DNA from: a virus
Reading direction: 5' to 3' (one strand)
DNA: 35,986 bases
IMG/VR virus record: IMGVR_UViG_3300043436_003356
Span: 1 to 35,986 of that record
The position numbers and the translations under genes were made by a program. This document shows positions 9,719 through 17,767 of the stretch, one piece after another (position 1 is the stretch's first letter; each line of letters opens with the position of its first letter). The notes under the pieces were generated by a model. It ran no database searches. It worked only from the letters and a program-made list of their open reading frames with translations, and was not told the DNA's origin.

Positions 9719-10933
9719 TTATATTCTAGTTTCAAACTCTGCTATTTTACCTAGATTACGATCATAGACTAAAGCAAGAGCAGCACGTACTGAATGTACG
9801 TAGTTATTATCTAAGTGCCATCTATCAGTTCCTGAAAGACTAGGCATTTGTTGTATTCTCACTCCCTTAATCTCTTTAGCCATATAATGATGTTTATCAC
9901 CTGTATGAACTTCTCTGTAAACAGCATCACCAAATTGGTGACTATATTTTGGATGTGTTGCAAACAATAAAGGAAGATCTTCTATCTTACAGTTACCATG
10001 ATGCCATCCAATAAATGTATTTCCTAATGTAACTCCTTTAACTACACTATGTTCTCTCATAAACTCTACATCCAATGCATCTTTAAAGAATACATCTAAT
10101 GCATGTGCTAAGTAGAATGATTTAGTTCTATCATGGTTTCCTTGTACAAGAACAACAGTTACATTGTTACAACGTTGTCTCAACATATTAATTGTATCTA
10201 CAAGAATAGCAAAGCCTAATTCATACTCTTCTGCATAATCCATTATAGTGTCTTGTGGAGTACCGTTTGTAGTTTGGTGTTGATAGTTATCAGTGTGAAA
10301 ATAATCGTTGGATATAGGAAGAATTATGTTGTTTACATTGTAATTACTAGTCACTTTCTCAATCAAAGACTGAGCCACACTAACATATCTTAAAACTCTT
10401 GTAGTTATATCATTGTCACCATCCACTGTTCTCTTAGCTAAATGATAATCAGATATAGAAATCTCTACATCTACAAAGTCTTTATCTACAGAACGATCTA
10501 CTTTGGTAATTGATATATTATTTGGTTTGTAGTTTTCTAAAAATCTTGCAAAGTCTTCAGGAGAGTAATCTTTTGCTTCTTTTCTTTTTGAAAAGACTGA
10601 GGAAGTGAATTTACCGTTAGGTAATAATTTAGACCAATAGTTTGTTATAACATATTTATCTAAGTTTATCTTATGTAGCTTAGCTAATTCAATGTCATCT
10701 TTAGGTTCAAAGTCTGTAACTATTGTACTTTCTATTGTACCTTTTTCAACATTCACTTTGCGTTCTCCTGCAATAGTTTTTATTACATCTTCATTATCTT
10801 TTTCTCTAAGTTCTTTCATGAGCTCATTGACCTCAAATTCACTTATTCCTAATTTCTCAGCGTAGAATTTTTTACTTTTCTTCTGACTTAATAACTCTTC
10901 TAATCGGTGTAACAAGCTTTGATTTTCAGACAT
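9719..10933 (-). CDS. Calcineurin-like metallophosphoesterase with N-terminal HTH
   Basis: The 404 residues include an N-terminal helix-turn-helix-like segment (KKFYAEKLGISEFEVNELMK, about 21-40). From residue 150 follows a metallophosphoesterase domain with the metal-ligand motifs SDYHL (161-165), NDYFHTD (209-215), GNHD (265-268), HHG (311-313) and HTGDKHH (343-349). The family hydrolyses phosphodiesters or phosphomonoesters using two metal ions and includes DNA nucleases such as SbcD/Mre11. The first motif reads D-x-H as in the family, and all five motifs are in order, so the enzyme is probably active. It has its own promoter-like element (10,963-10,995) and lies after an intrinsic terminator, so it can be expressed apart from the fibre genes. 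A role in DNA processing during entry or packaging is inference. Confidence 0.85.
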   Translation of the reverse strand: MSENQSLLHRLEELLSQKKSKKFYAEKLGISEFEVNELMKELREKDNEDVIKTIAGERKVNVEKGTIESTIVTDFEPKDDIELAKLHKINLDKYVITNYWSKLLPNGKFTSSVFSKRKEAKDYSPEDFARFLENYKPNNISITKVDRSVDKDFVDVEISISDYHLAKRTVDGDNDITTRVLRYVSVAQSLIEKVTSNYNVNNIILPISNDYFHTDNYQHQTTNGTPQDTIMDYAEEYELGFAILVDTINMLRQRCNNVTVVLVQGNHDRTKSFYLAHALDVFFKDALDVEFMREHSVVKGVTLGNTFIGWHHGNCKIEDLPLLFATHPKYSHQFGDAVYREVHTGDKHHYMAKEIKGVRIQQMPSLSGTDRWHLDNNYVHSVRAALALVYDRNLGKIAEFETRI

Positions 10934-10962
10934 ATTTGCTCATGTTAGTTAAAAAAATATTG

Positions 10963-10995
10963 TAAAGATAAACAATAGTTTTTATATATTCCAAA
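10963..10995 (-). promoter_or_regulatory. Bacteroidota-type promoter for the phosphoesterase/tail genes
   Basis: On the minus strand the sequence reads TTTG (10,995-10,992), 21 bases, then TATCTTTA (10,970-10,963). This fits the Bacteroidota primary-sigma consensus TTTG-N19-21-TAnnTTTG except for the last base. It lies about 30 bases upstream of the start codon at 10,933 and just downstream of the terminator at 11,050-11,074, which supports a new transcript starting here. Confidence 0.6.
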
Positions 10996-11040
10996 TAATT
11001 TTAGTTAGAGATGTAATTATTTATAATTAAATTAGTTATA

Positions 11041-11074
11041 AACAAAAAATCCTAGGGACAATTTGCCCCTAGGA
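11041..11074 (-). terminator. Intrinsic terminator after the fibre gene cluster
   Basis: On the minus strand TCCTAGGG and CCCTAGGA pair perfectly over 8 bases (11,074-11,067 with 11,057-11,050) and are followed by TTTTTTG, a typical rho-independent terminator. It lies between the fibre gene ending at 11,116 and the phosphoesterase gene starting at 10,933. Confidence 0.8.
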
Positions 11075-11077
11075 ATA

Positions 11078-11107
11078 AAATCTTGTAAAACCAACAAAAC
11101 AAGATTT
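11078..11107. terminator. Second hairpin, possibly a bidirectional terminator
   Basis: AAATCTTGT (11,078-11,086) pairs perfectly with ACAAGATTT (11,099-11,107). The plus side continues in a run of T, and the minus side reads TTTTATT after the stem. It lies directly in front of the terminator at 11,050-11,074 and may strengthen it. Confidence 0.55.
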
Positions 11108-11115
11108 TTTTTGTT

Positions 11116-11604
11116 TTATTTCATTAAAGGTAGAGATGTAGTAGTAGTAGTTGTTGTACAAACATCACCATATTGAAAATCTCCAGTTCCACATAAATAT
11201 ACAGGAGGGGGATAATTTAACATACAGAATGTAAGAAATTCTCCTGAATTAGTTTCAACTGTTCGAATACTTCCTTCACAGTCTGTATATTGAATCAATG
11301 CATAATCTTGATCTGGACAATTTGTAGAAACATCAATTGATATTTCCATACACATCACTGCCATTGTTGTAGTGGTAGTAGTTGTAGATTCTAATAAGAT
11401 ATCTACATAGTTTGTACACACTCCGTTAGATTTAACTCTAACTGTTGTTGTAAAGTCAGGAACTAACGCAGAAGAATATCCTGCAAGCAATGCTGATTTA
11501 GAAACTCCTGATTCAAAAGCTGATGTATATCCATCTAGATTTGAATAAAGATCAAATGGTCCTGAATCAGATCCTGCTGTTGTTAATGTTATTAATACTG
11601 TCAT
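11116..11604 (-). CDS. Small tail/fibre protein: GPF module plus Thr tract
   Basis: This 162-residue protein begins with the same beta-rich module as the protein at 810-1,676 (ITLTTAG..SGPFDLYSN....ESGVSKSALLAG....VRVKSNGVCT, residues 1-72). A run of Thr follows, then a second small Cys-containing module (residues about 85-150), and the protein ends in a second Thr run with a short SLPLMK tail. No enzyme motif is visible. It is the last gene of the fibre cluster, upstream of the terminator. Proteins of this design are probably exposed virion decorations or fibre parts; that is inferred from context and composition. Confidence 0.75.
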   Translation of the reverse strand: MTVLITLTTAGSDSGPFDLYSNLDGYTSAFESGVSKSALLAGYSSALVPDFTTTVRVKSNGVCTNYVDILLESTTTTTTTMAVMCMEISIDVSTNCPDQDYALIQYTDCEGSIRTVETNSGEFLTFCMLNYPPPVYLCGTGDFQYGDVCTTTTTTTSLPLMK

Positions 11605-11627
11605 ATGTTATTGATTTTAAATTAAAT

Positions 11628-12257
11628 TTAACAAGGTGTACATCCTGGAGGACATTCTGTTCCTACATAAATTGAGCAACCTCCTCCACAATCACAAAAC
11701 ACTTCTGTTGGTTCTTCAGTTGTAGTTGTAGTAGTTGTTATAGGAGTAATTGTTGTTGTAGTGGTAGTTGTTGAACTACTAGTGCTAGTTGTTGTACTTG
11801 TACTAGTTGAAGTAGACGTACTAGTAGATGTACTAGTTGAAGTGCTAGTAGACGTGCTAGTCGATGTGCTAGTACTAGTTGACGTACTTGTTGATGTGCT
11901 TGTTGATGTTGAACTACTACTTGTAGTTGTAGTGGTAGGTTGTTGTGTTGTTGTTGTAGTGGTAGTAGGAGCTAATGTAGTTGTAGTGGTTGTTGTAGGA
12001 CAACATATGTTCAATTGATTTTGAATATTAGTCACATCCTCTGTTATAATCATTACATCTTCTGTAAGATTCATTACATCCTCTGTAAGAGAATCGACAT
12101 TAGCTTTTACATTACATATAATAGCATCAAACTTACTAAGGATAGTATTTAATCCATCACATGTATTCACGTCTGTACAAGGAAGTGGGGTGCTATCATA
12201 TTTGACAGCACTCGTTCCATGTATTGTTATATTATTTACTTGAGAGCAATTTGACAT
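11628..12257 (-). CDS. Fibre-like protein with long Thr/Ser stalk
   Basis: This 209-residue protein has three parts. Residues 1-87 carry a DGLNTILSKFDAIICNV segment and three near-identical heptads (LTEDVMN, LTEDVMI, ITEDVTN), a clear coiled-coil oligomerisation stem ending in NICC. Residues 88-180 are almost only Thr and Ser, with a long alternating Ser-Thr stretch. The last 29 residues form a Cys-rich tip (CDCGGGC..Y.GTECPPGCTPC). The stem matches the one in the next protein (12,306-13,403). The likely shape is a trimer with a long flexible stalk and a small disulfide- or metal-stabilised tip. The stalk DNA is a trinucleotide-like repeat and is a candidate for length variation. Confidence 0.8.
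   Translation of the reverse strand: MSNCSQVNNITIHGTSAVKYDSTPLPCTDVNTCDGLNTILSKFDAIICNVKANVDSLTEDVMNLTEDVMIITEDVTNIQNQLNICCPTTTTTTTLAPTTTTTTTQQPTTTTTSSSSTSTSTSTSTSTSTSTSTSTSTSTSTSTSTSTSTSTSTSTTTSTSSSTTTTTTTITPITTTTTTTEEPTEVFCDCGGGCSIYVGTECPPGCTPC
11761..11960. repeat. Thr/Ser-coding microsatellite-like repeat
   Basis: About 200 bases made almost only of trinucleotide-like units (GTT, GTA, GTG, GAC, CTA on the plus strand) encode the Thr/Ser stalk of the 11,628-12,257 protein. Similar, shorter stretches occur at 1,680-1,745, 2,880-2,960, 12,966-13,050, 14,575-14,695 and 15,810-15,865. Confidence 0.8.
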
Positions 12258-12305
12258 TTATATTGATTTTTTAAATTAAAAGTGAGTATGATGTATATAT
12301 GTATA

Positions 12306-13403
12306 TTAAGCTGGTACTGAAGGGCAACCATTTAATATACTTGATAACATTGCACCTGTTACACCTGGGCTACCCCATTCAGAATAAGTACCAATAGGGT
12401 AATAACTTGAATTAAGTAATGGTTGTAATACAGGTGCAAAGTCTTCAATAGCATAAACCCATTGACTGCCATTGTAATATAAACTACCAGGAAAAGGTCC
12501 TCCAATATTATAAACAGGTCTACCATTTTGAAAAGGTGCATTTCCTTCTAATGGTATTTCTTCTATATATAAAATAGGATTTCCACCTCCTACATTTTCT
12601 TGAAAAATAGCAAAACATATAAATTCAGGACAATTACCTATTGTAGAATCAGATACAAAAAACTGGTCTCCAATAATTTCCCAATCACCTACAGGATAAT
12701 CTTGGACAACTGAAGAAATATTATATGAATATACATTACCAAATGTTGCATTATTTAATTCAGAAACAACCCATTGATTTACATAATCACCTGATGTGGA
12801 GAACCATACATATACAGGTTCATCACCAGTATTTAAAAATGGAGTTGTACAATCTGGCAGAAGAAGTTTATAATATGGCTTTCCATTTACTAAACCTGCT
12901 TCAGGTTCAATAGTACAAGAATATGGACCACCTGGACCTTCTCCTCCCATGTAGAAACACATAGAAGCTATAGTAGTGGTAGTTGTCGTAGTGGTTGGTG
13001 CTAATGTTGTACTAGTTGTAGTGGTTGAGCTAGATGTAGATGTAGTGGTAGTAACATTGCAACATACATCTAATGTATTGTTAATATTAATTATATCACC
13101 ATTAATATTTATTATCTGTTGAGTGATATTATTTACTTGAATGTTTAATGAATTAATTTGAGTAAGTAAGTTACATATAATCTCATCAATCTTTTGTAAT
13201 ATTACATTAAGTGTATCACAAGGCTCAGCTATAATACAATCCAATACAGGACCATTATAAAGCACATTACTAGATAGAATTACATTTGTCCCACATGGAG
13301 ATTGTCCACAATTATGGTTAGTAATTGCAGGACTACATCCACAAGAGTTGTTTATAACTACATCTGTGCAGCAAGGATTAACTGGTAAAAAAGGATATGC
13401 CAT
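12306..13403 (-). CDS. Fibre-like protein: Cys-rich base, coiled coil, Thr tract, beta head
   Basis: This 365-residue protein has an N-terminal Cys-rich part (residues 10-65). A coiled-coil-like stem follows (about 63-114; CDTLNVILQKIDEIICNL, then Ile/Asn-rich repeats ending in LDVCC), clearly related to the stem of the 11,628-12,257 protein. Then come a Thr/Ser tract (118-144) and a 220-residue beta-type C-terminal region with Gly, Tyr and Trp. The order base-stem-linker-head suits a host-contact fibre. The head sequence is unfamiliar and may be the specificity part. Confidence 0.75.
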   Translation of the reverse strand: MAYPFLPVNPCCTDVVINNSCGCSPAITNHNCGQSPCGTNVILSSNVLYNGPVLDCIIAEPCDTLNVILQKIDEIICNLLTQINSLNIQVNNITQQIININGDIININNTLDVCCNVTTTTSTSSSTTTTSTTLAPTTTTTTTTIASMCFYMGGEGPGGPYSCTIEPEAGLVNGKPYYKLLLPDCTTPFLNTGDEPVYVWFSTSGDYVNQWVVSELNNATFGNVYSYNISSVVQDYPVGDWEIIGDQFFVSDSTIGNCPEFICFAIFQENVGGGNPILYIEEIPLEGNAPFQNGRPVYNIGGPFPGSLYYNGSQWVYAIEDFAPVLQPLLNSSYYPIGTYSEWGSPGVTGAMLSSILNGCPSVPA

Positions 13404-13416
13404 CTTGATAAATTAA

Positions 13417-14547
13417 TTAAGGTATATAAATAATATAACGACAACCAATTGATGGTTGAATATTAGAGTGAGCATCTCCACTACCTATAGCAGAATTAGT
13501 AACAAAAACATTTTGTCCTGCTCCTGTTCCTTTTAATCCTGTTACACTTGAAGTAGTAGGAAGAAAACTAGGAAAAGTATTTTCTGGAAACGAATCACAA
13601 TCTCCATCACAATTAACTCTGTTAGCTTGAAAACCATGATCTACAGAAGTATGAATATGTCCTGGATCATTAATTGTTACTGTAGCACTATGTGTATGAT
13701 TTGGAATTTGTGTAAGGTTTAATGTTATTTGATTTGCTCCAGTAGTAGTTCCTATAGAATAATTAGGATTACCTGCAATAGTAGGATCAACTGCTGCTGC
13801 CATTGTTCCTCCTAACATTGTACCATCTGTAACACCAACTAATGTTCTACCTCTTAAATCAGGAGTACCATTATTACCATTACATAAATAAATATTAATC
13901 CAATCTCCTGTACCAGCTCCAGATCCATTAAAATATGTTATTGGACCATAATATGGAACTACAGCAAAAGGAACCATTCTGTTTTTAATTAATGTAGTTT
14001 GTCCAGATTCATCAATGTAATTTTGAATGTAATAATCAATACCAGGATAACCAGGAGAACCGATAATAGGTACATAATTATTACGAATATCTAAAGCTAA
14101 TGCTGTTAAATCAATTTGCACTTGACATAGTTTATTAATAACAGCTTGTACAATAGCATGCGTTCCTGAAGATGCTGTAACACCTGTTAAACAATTTACA
14201 TTATAATCTGCTTCTATTATAGCAACATCTGCTACAATATCATCTACTTGTTCCTGAAGATCACAAGCAGCTTGCACAAGAGCTTTTGACACATCTACAA
14301 TAGAAAGATCTTTACATGTAGGTAGATATTGTTTTACAAGATCACATATTATTACAGGTGCAAGATCAATCTTCACTCCTGTACCATCTAATGTAAATGT
14401 AAGGAATGTAATCAATGCTTGTTCTACATAAGACAAAGAATCTCCTGTTTGAATTCCTAGGACAGGAACATCTATTCCTGTATATTTAACACATCTGTCA
14501 GAGACAATCTCTGTACATCCGTTATAACAATTTGAGCAAATGGACAT
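13417..14547 (-). CDS. Phage tail-collar domain fibre protein
   Basis: This 376-residue protein has an N-terminal Cys-containing part (SICSNCYNG) and helical segments up to about 160. A Gly/Pro hinge (GSPGYPGIDYY) leads to a collar domain from about residue 192 (MVPFAVVPYYGPI, W..IYLCNGNNGTPDLRGRTLVG, NLTQIPNHTHSATV). It ends in the typical IQPSIGCRYIIYI closing strand. This is the Phage_Collar/microcystin-dependent-protein pattern found in receptor-contacting tail fibres. It lacks the Thr/Ser tract of its neighbours. It starts 20 bases after the gene at 14,567-15,031. The domain call is secure and the receptor unknown. Confidence 0.85.
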   Translation of the reverse strand: MSICSNCYNGCTEIVSDRCVKYTGIDVPVLGIQTGDSLSYVEQALITFLTFTLDGTGVKIDLAPVIICDLVKQYLPTCKDLSIVDVSKALVQAACDLQEQVDDIVADVAIIEADYNVNCLTGVTASSGTHAIVQAVINKLCQVQIDLTALALDIRNNYVPIIGSPGYPGIDYYIQNYIDESGQTTLIKNRMVPFAVVPYYGPITYFNGSGAGTGDWINIYLCNGNNGTPDLRGRTLVGVTDGTMLGGTMAAAVDPTIAGNPNYSIGTTTGANQITLNLTQIPNHTHSATVTINDPGHIHTSVDHGFQANRVNCDGDCDSFPENTFPSFLPTTSSVTGLKGTGAGQNVFVTNSAIGSGDAHSNIQPSIGCRYIIYIP

Positions 14548-14566
14548 ATTATTTATTTTAAAAGAT

Positions 14567-15031
14567 TTAAGCTATTGTTGTTGTTGTTGTTGTTGTAGTA
14601 GAACTACTTGTACTTGTAGAAGTGCTGCTAGAACTTGTAGTGGTAGTGGTTGGTACTAAAGTGGTACTAGTACTGGTTGTAGTACTAGTAGTATTTGGTA
14701 CAATAGTTATATCACAAGGTTCCTCTATACAAGGTGATGGTTCATTACATCTACTTACACATCCTGCAGTAAGTCTTATCACTCTACTAGCAATCATTTG
14801 AACAGAATACTTTGATACATAATTAGGATTGTAATATTTGTACATAAGAATTCTTCTATATCCAATTAATTGAAGTATATCACTAGAAGGCACAGATTTA
14901 TTCAACATATATGAAATATTGTTGTACAAATTATTGCCAAGTTCTGCCAACTTGCAATCAATTTTTTTAAGTAAAGAAGGAATGTCCGAACATTCAGGAC
15001 AGTTGGTTAGTCTTGGTGATAACATAATCAA
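14567..15031 (-). CDS. Small structural protein ending in a Thr/Ser tract
   Basis: This 154-residue protein has about 114 residues of folded-looking sequence (NCPECSDIPSLLKKIDCKLA, then helices with YRRILMYKYYNPNYV, then Cys pairs). The last 40 residues are almost only Thr and Ser, and the protein stops there (...TTTIA). The second Met (MLSPRLTNCPEC) is an alternative start. The tract-at-the-end design is shared with the giant tail protein, which suggests a C-terminal module has been lost or is exchanged by recombination. A virion role is inferred from context. Confidence 0.7.
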   Translation of the reverse strand: MIMLSPRLTNCPECSDIPSLLKKIDCKLAELGNNLYNNISYMLNKSVPSSDILQLIGYRRILMYKYYNPNYVSKYSVQMIASRVIRLTAGCVSRCNEPSPCIEEPCDITIVPNTTSTTTSTSTTLVPTTTTTSSSSTSTSTSSSTTTTTTTTIA

Positions 15032-15038
15032 GTCTTAT

Positions 15039-15134
15039 TTATTTTTGAACTTTAGATGCGCAATGTGCACATAACCCATTGGTTAGTTGACATCCACATC
15101 CCACTTTAGCTCCACATGAAGTACATTGTGCCAT
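15039..15134 (-). CDS. 31-residue Cys-rich mini-protein
   Basis: A short frame starting at the ATG at 15,134-15,132 and ending in TAA encodes MAQCTSCGAKVGCGCQ and then LTNGLCAHCASKVQK. It has six Cys and one His, in two CxxC-type pairs (CTSC, CAHC) plus CGC. This is the layout of a minimal zinc ribbon. It fits tightly between two structural genes with a three-base gap on one side, which supports translation. It could be a small zinc-binding virion or assembly protein. Confidence 0.65.
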   Translation of the reverse strand: MAQCTSCGAKVGCGCQLTNGLCAHCASKVQK

Positions 15135-15136
15135 AA

Positions 15137-15700
15137 TTAATAAAAGTTTATTACGTAGTTATTACCAGAACAACCACAGTTGGATTTTAAAAAGCTATTT
15201 AACATATTATCTGCTTGAGCATATAATGTGTTGGATTCATATTCTGCGCAGTTATTAGCTGCTGCAATTGCTCCTTGAATAAAGAAGTTGATTGTATTTA
15301 GTTGTACACTAGATTGAGTTTTAAGAGCTCTATCACACTCCATCATATTTAATTGTAAAAACGCATTGTCAAACTTTTCTTGAAGTTTGTCAACACGTAA
15401 TATTGTTTTCTCCACATAGTTTGCATATGCAGGAGCTACAGAATATCTCAATCTATACACTCCATCAGGAAGTGGTTGATTACAACCAGGTTCTGTTATT
15501 CCTAAATTAGACGATGTAAATACATTGATTTCATTAGGAACAAATGGTAATATTTTGGTTCCGAATCCTGGAATATCAATCTCAATAGATGGTGCTGACA
15601 CCACTGGAGGATTGGTAGGATATACAGAAGCATCTGCAACACCAAGTGTAAGTACACTATAAGTAGGGACTACTAATATATCTAATTTTAAGTTTGCCAT
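15137..15700 (-). CDS. Unknown head/tail structural protein
   Basis: This 187-residue protein has a beta-rich N-terminal half with Pro (LVVPTYSVLTLGVADASVYP, IEIDIPGFGTKILPFVP). A helical C-terminal half follows (VEKTILRVDKLQEKFDNAFLQL), and the end is Cys-containing (SNCGCSGNNY). It lies after the hairpin at 15,719-15,759. I do not recognise the family. Its position among virion genes suggests a minor structural protein. Confidence 0.7.
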   Translation of the reverse strand: MANLKLDILVVPTYSVLTLGVADASVYPTNPPVVSAPSIEIDIPGFGTKILPFVPNEINVFTSSNLGITEPGCNQPLPDGVYRLRYSVAPAYANYVEKTILRVDKLQEKFDNAFLQLNMMECDRALKTQSSVQLNTINFFIQGAIAAANNCAEYESNTLYAQADNMLNSFLKSNCGCSGNNYVINFY

Positions 15701-15718
15701 ATTTGTTTTTAAATAAAT

Positions 15719-15759
15719 ATGCCAGAGGAATATGAGTGATATCCTCTTTCCCCTGGCAT
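15719..15759 (-). terminator. Hairpin between structural genes, terminator-like
   Basis: ATGCCAG (15,719-15,725) pairs with CTGGCAT (15,753-15,759), and inside it AGAGGA pairs with TCCTCT. On the minus strand an AT-rich tail (ATTTATTT) follows. It separates the strongly expressed-looking gene at 15,796-16,962 from the genes downstream, so it could lower read-through or protect an mRNA end. Confidence 0.5.
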
Positions 15760-15795
15760 AGGTTATTTTAATAATTTATTACCTCTTCTTTATTC

Positions 15796-16962
15796 TTAAG
15801 GAATAAGAGTTGAAGTGGTAGTTGTAGTTGGTGCAGGTTCTCCAGTTGTAGTAGTTGTAGTTGTGATACAGTCGTTATCAAACTCTACTTCACCTAAAGC
15901 AGCTTCTAAGATATCTTGGAAATCACCAGATAAATTACCACCACCTTGTGGAACAGCAAGAATCACTGTAGAATCTTCATGAATATAATCACCCCATACA
16001 TATGCAGATCTATCATATTCGTTGAATTTGATATAATATGTATCATAAGTTTCTCCATTAGATACATAAGACTCAAAGTTCTCGTTGTAACCAGCCATTC
16101 TGTATAAGTGTTTCAAGTAACCTGCTTGGTAGCTGTAGAAGTTTTTCTCTAATTGAATAATTTCTTCAGAAGTACCAGTAGCATAGCTAGAACGTTGAGT
16201 GATTACAGGAGTAGCAACAATGTTACAATTATCAGCAACAATAAAGTCAGCAGTAGTAGCTGGACCAGAGTACACAAATGTTCTAAACCACATTCTGTCA
16301 TATTCAAATGGGAACGCCATAACATCACAAGGTTGACCATATTTAGTTAATGGTTTTCCAGAGATACGTAAAATTGTTCCACCTACATTTTCAAATGTAT
16401 AGAAAGTGTTAAAACTAATGTTGTCAGGGTTAATACCTGGAGCTTGTGCTGTTAATTTTGCAATGAATTGATCAATTAAAGCAGAAGTGTCAACAGTGTC
16501 ACAAGGATCACCACCACAATCACAACAAGGTGCTTGTACAGTTACTGAACGAGTGAAACCATTGAAGTACAATGTATCAATGTAAGAAGAGTGTGCTCTT
16601 AAAGTTAATGTCACAACATCTCCACATTTTACATCCCAACCATCAACATCAGTTATCTGAGTTGCAGGCGTAGAACATCCTCTAACTGCATACCATTCAG
16701 TTACGTTACTTTTACAAGAAGATCCATTAGGACATCCAGAAATTTTATCTGAACGTTTAGATCCTTGAAGATAAGTGTTTTGTCTTCCTTGAGCGATGTA
16801 AAAATAAGGAGCAGCAGCAATGTTTAATGCTGTAGCTGCGGTATAATCGTTTTTGAAAATACCAACTTGACCAGCTGTCAAGTCTTGTGTCGAACCAGAG
16901 CTAGGGATCGATGATTGCCCCACTGGCACCACGAATACCGTGGTTAATGAAAAATCAGCCAT
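15796..16962 (-). CDS. Probable abundant virion protein with C-terminal Thr tract
   Basis: This 388-residue, mostly beta-type protein begins MADFSLTTVFVVPVGQ. It has Cys clusters around residues 75-97 (SGCPNGSSC, RGCSTP) and 143-153 (CCDCGGDPC). It ends with two Thr tracts (TTTTTTTGEPAPTTTTTST). It lies in the head-tail part of the operon and is followed by a hairpin. Codons look less AT-skewed than those of nearby genes, as in the major capsid gene, which suggests high expression. I do not recognise a family. Auxiliary capsid, head-fibre or tail-sheath-like roles are all possible. Confidence 0.7.
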   Translation of the reverse strand: MADFSLTTVFVVPVGQSSIPSSGSTQDLTAGQVGIFKNDYTAATALNIAAAPYFYIAQGRQNTYLQGSKRSDKISGCPNGSSCKSNVTEWYAVRGCSTPATQITDVDGWDVKCGDVVTLTLRAHSSYIDTLYFNGFTRSVTVQAPCCDCGGDPCDTVDTSALIDQFIAKLTAQAPGINPDNISFNTFYTFENVGGTILRISGKPLTKYGQPCDVMAFPFEYDRMWFRTFVYSGPATTADFIVADNCNIVATPVITQRSSYATGTSEEIIQLEKNFYSYQAGYLKHLYRMAGYNENFESYVSNGETYDTYYIKFNEYDRSAYVWGDYIHEDSTVILAVPQGGGNLSGDFQDILEAALGEVEFDNDCITTTTTTTGEPAPTTTTTSTLIP

Positions 16963-16987
16963 TTTATTTATTTATTAAGTTAAAAAT

Positions 16988-17719
16988 TTATTCGTTTGTT
17001 TGTATTCTGAATTGAGCACTCTGAGCTGCAGATGCATTTTCAGTATACATTGCTAGATTTTGTACTGTTAAGTCTAACAATTCATCCTCTAAATATAATT
17101 CAAGTTCACAATCTTGATCAACTGATGGATTTCCATCTAACATTATATATCCTGCTTTGTTTATATATTTAGGATATCTCATGTACATTATGTAAACTTT
17201 TGTTGGAGTGAATGTACCATCTGTAAAGTAACTTATCTCATCTGATGACAAAGAATTGAATGTTTCTTGATATTCAAAACTTGGTTTGTAATGATCATTG
17301 TTTAATATAAACTGAAGATCACCATGTTTTGCAAGATCTCGATTAATCCAAATCTTTCTATCCTTACATCTTCCTTTATCTGCCAATAGATATGAATCTA
17401 CATAGAACATATATTTTGGCTCAAGTTCATGTACATATGTACACCATTGATTTAATTCAGAATTCTTTAATGTAAGATCTAAAGGCTGGTGATTATAATT
17501 CATTATAAGACTTTGTAGGTCTTCATAACGTTTTTTAAATGAATCCATCCCTAATCCACTAGGTACACTAAGACCATCAATTTTTTGTTTTATCAACTTA
17601 ATCTGAGCCTCATTCAAAGCTAAGATCTTGTCTTCTAACTGAATCTGTTGGTGCTCATTAGTTGATAGTTTATTTAGTTTCTGATCGATCTTATATAATA
17701 AACTATCTACTGGTATCAT
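16988..17719 (-). CDS. Unknown structural-region protein with N-terminal coiled coil
   Basis: In this 243-residue protein, residues 5-48 are a heptad-like helix (LLYKIDQKLNKLSTNEHQQI, LEDKILALNEAQIKLIKQKI). The rest is mixed, with a Tyr-rich central part (YVHELEPKYMFYVDSYLL) and an acidic C-terminal helix (DCELELYLEDELLDLTVQNL). It lies between the 322-residue gene and the 388-residue virion gene. Family unknown; a head-completion or assembly role is possible from position. Confidence 0.7.
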   Translation of the reverse strand: MIPVDSLLYKIDQKLNKLSTNEHQQIQLEDKILALNEAQIKLIKQKIDGLSVPSGLGMDSFKKRYEDLQSLIMNYNHQPLDLTLKNSELNQWCTYVHELEPKYMFYVDSYLLADKGRCKDRKIWINRDLAKHGDLQFILNNDHYKPSFEYQETFNSLSSDEISYFTDGTFTPTKVYIMYMRYPKYINKAGYIMLDGNPSVDQDCELELYLEDELLDLTVQNLAMYTENASAAQSAQFRIQTNE

Positions 17720-17736
17720 ATTCTTTTATATTTATA

Positions 17737-17767
17737 AAACTAGCTCCTTATATAGAAGCTAGTTTTT
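17737..17767. terminator. Hairpin enclosing a stop codon
   Basis: AAAACTAGCT (17,737-17,746) pairs perfectly over 10 bases with AGCTAGTTTT (17,758-17,767), with an 11-base loop. The stop codon of the 17,748-18,716 gene lies in the loop. T runs flank both sides (stronger on the plus side), so it may act as a weak terminator or as an mRNA-end stabiliser. Confidence 0.55.

Noticed and set aside
11761-11960. Possible CRISPR array in the repeat-rich stretch
   Set aside because: The repeat is a trinucleotide-type coding repeat without spacer-repeat alternation; it encodes a Thr/Ser stalk in frame.
11761-12018. 85-codon plus-strand frame of Val/Leu/Asp repeats
   Set aside because: Reverse-strand image of the Thr/Ser repeat; low-complexity artefact.
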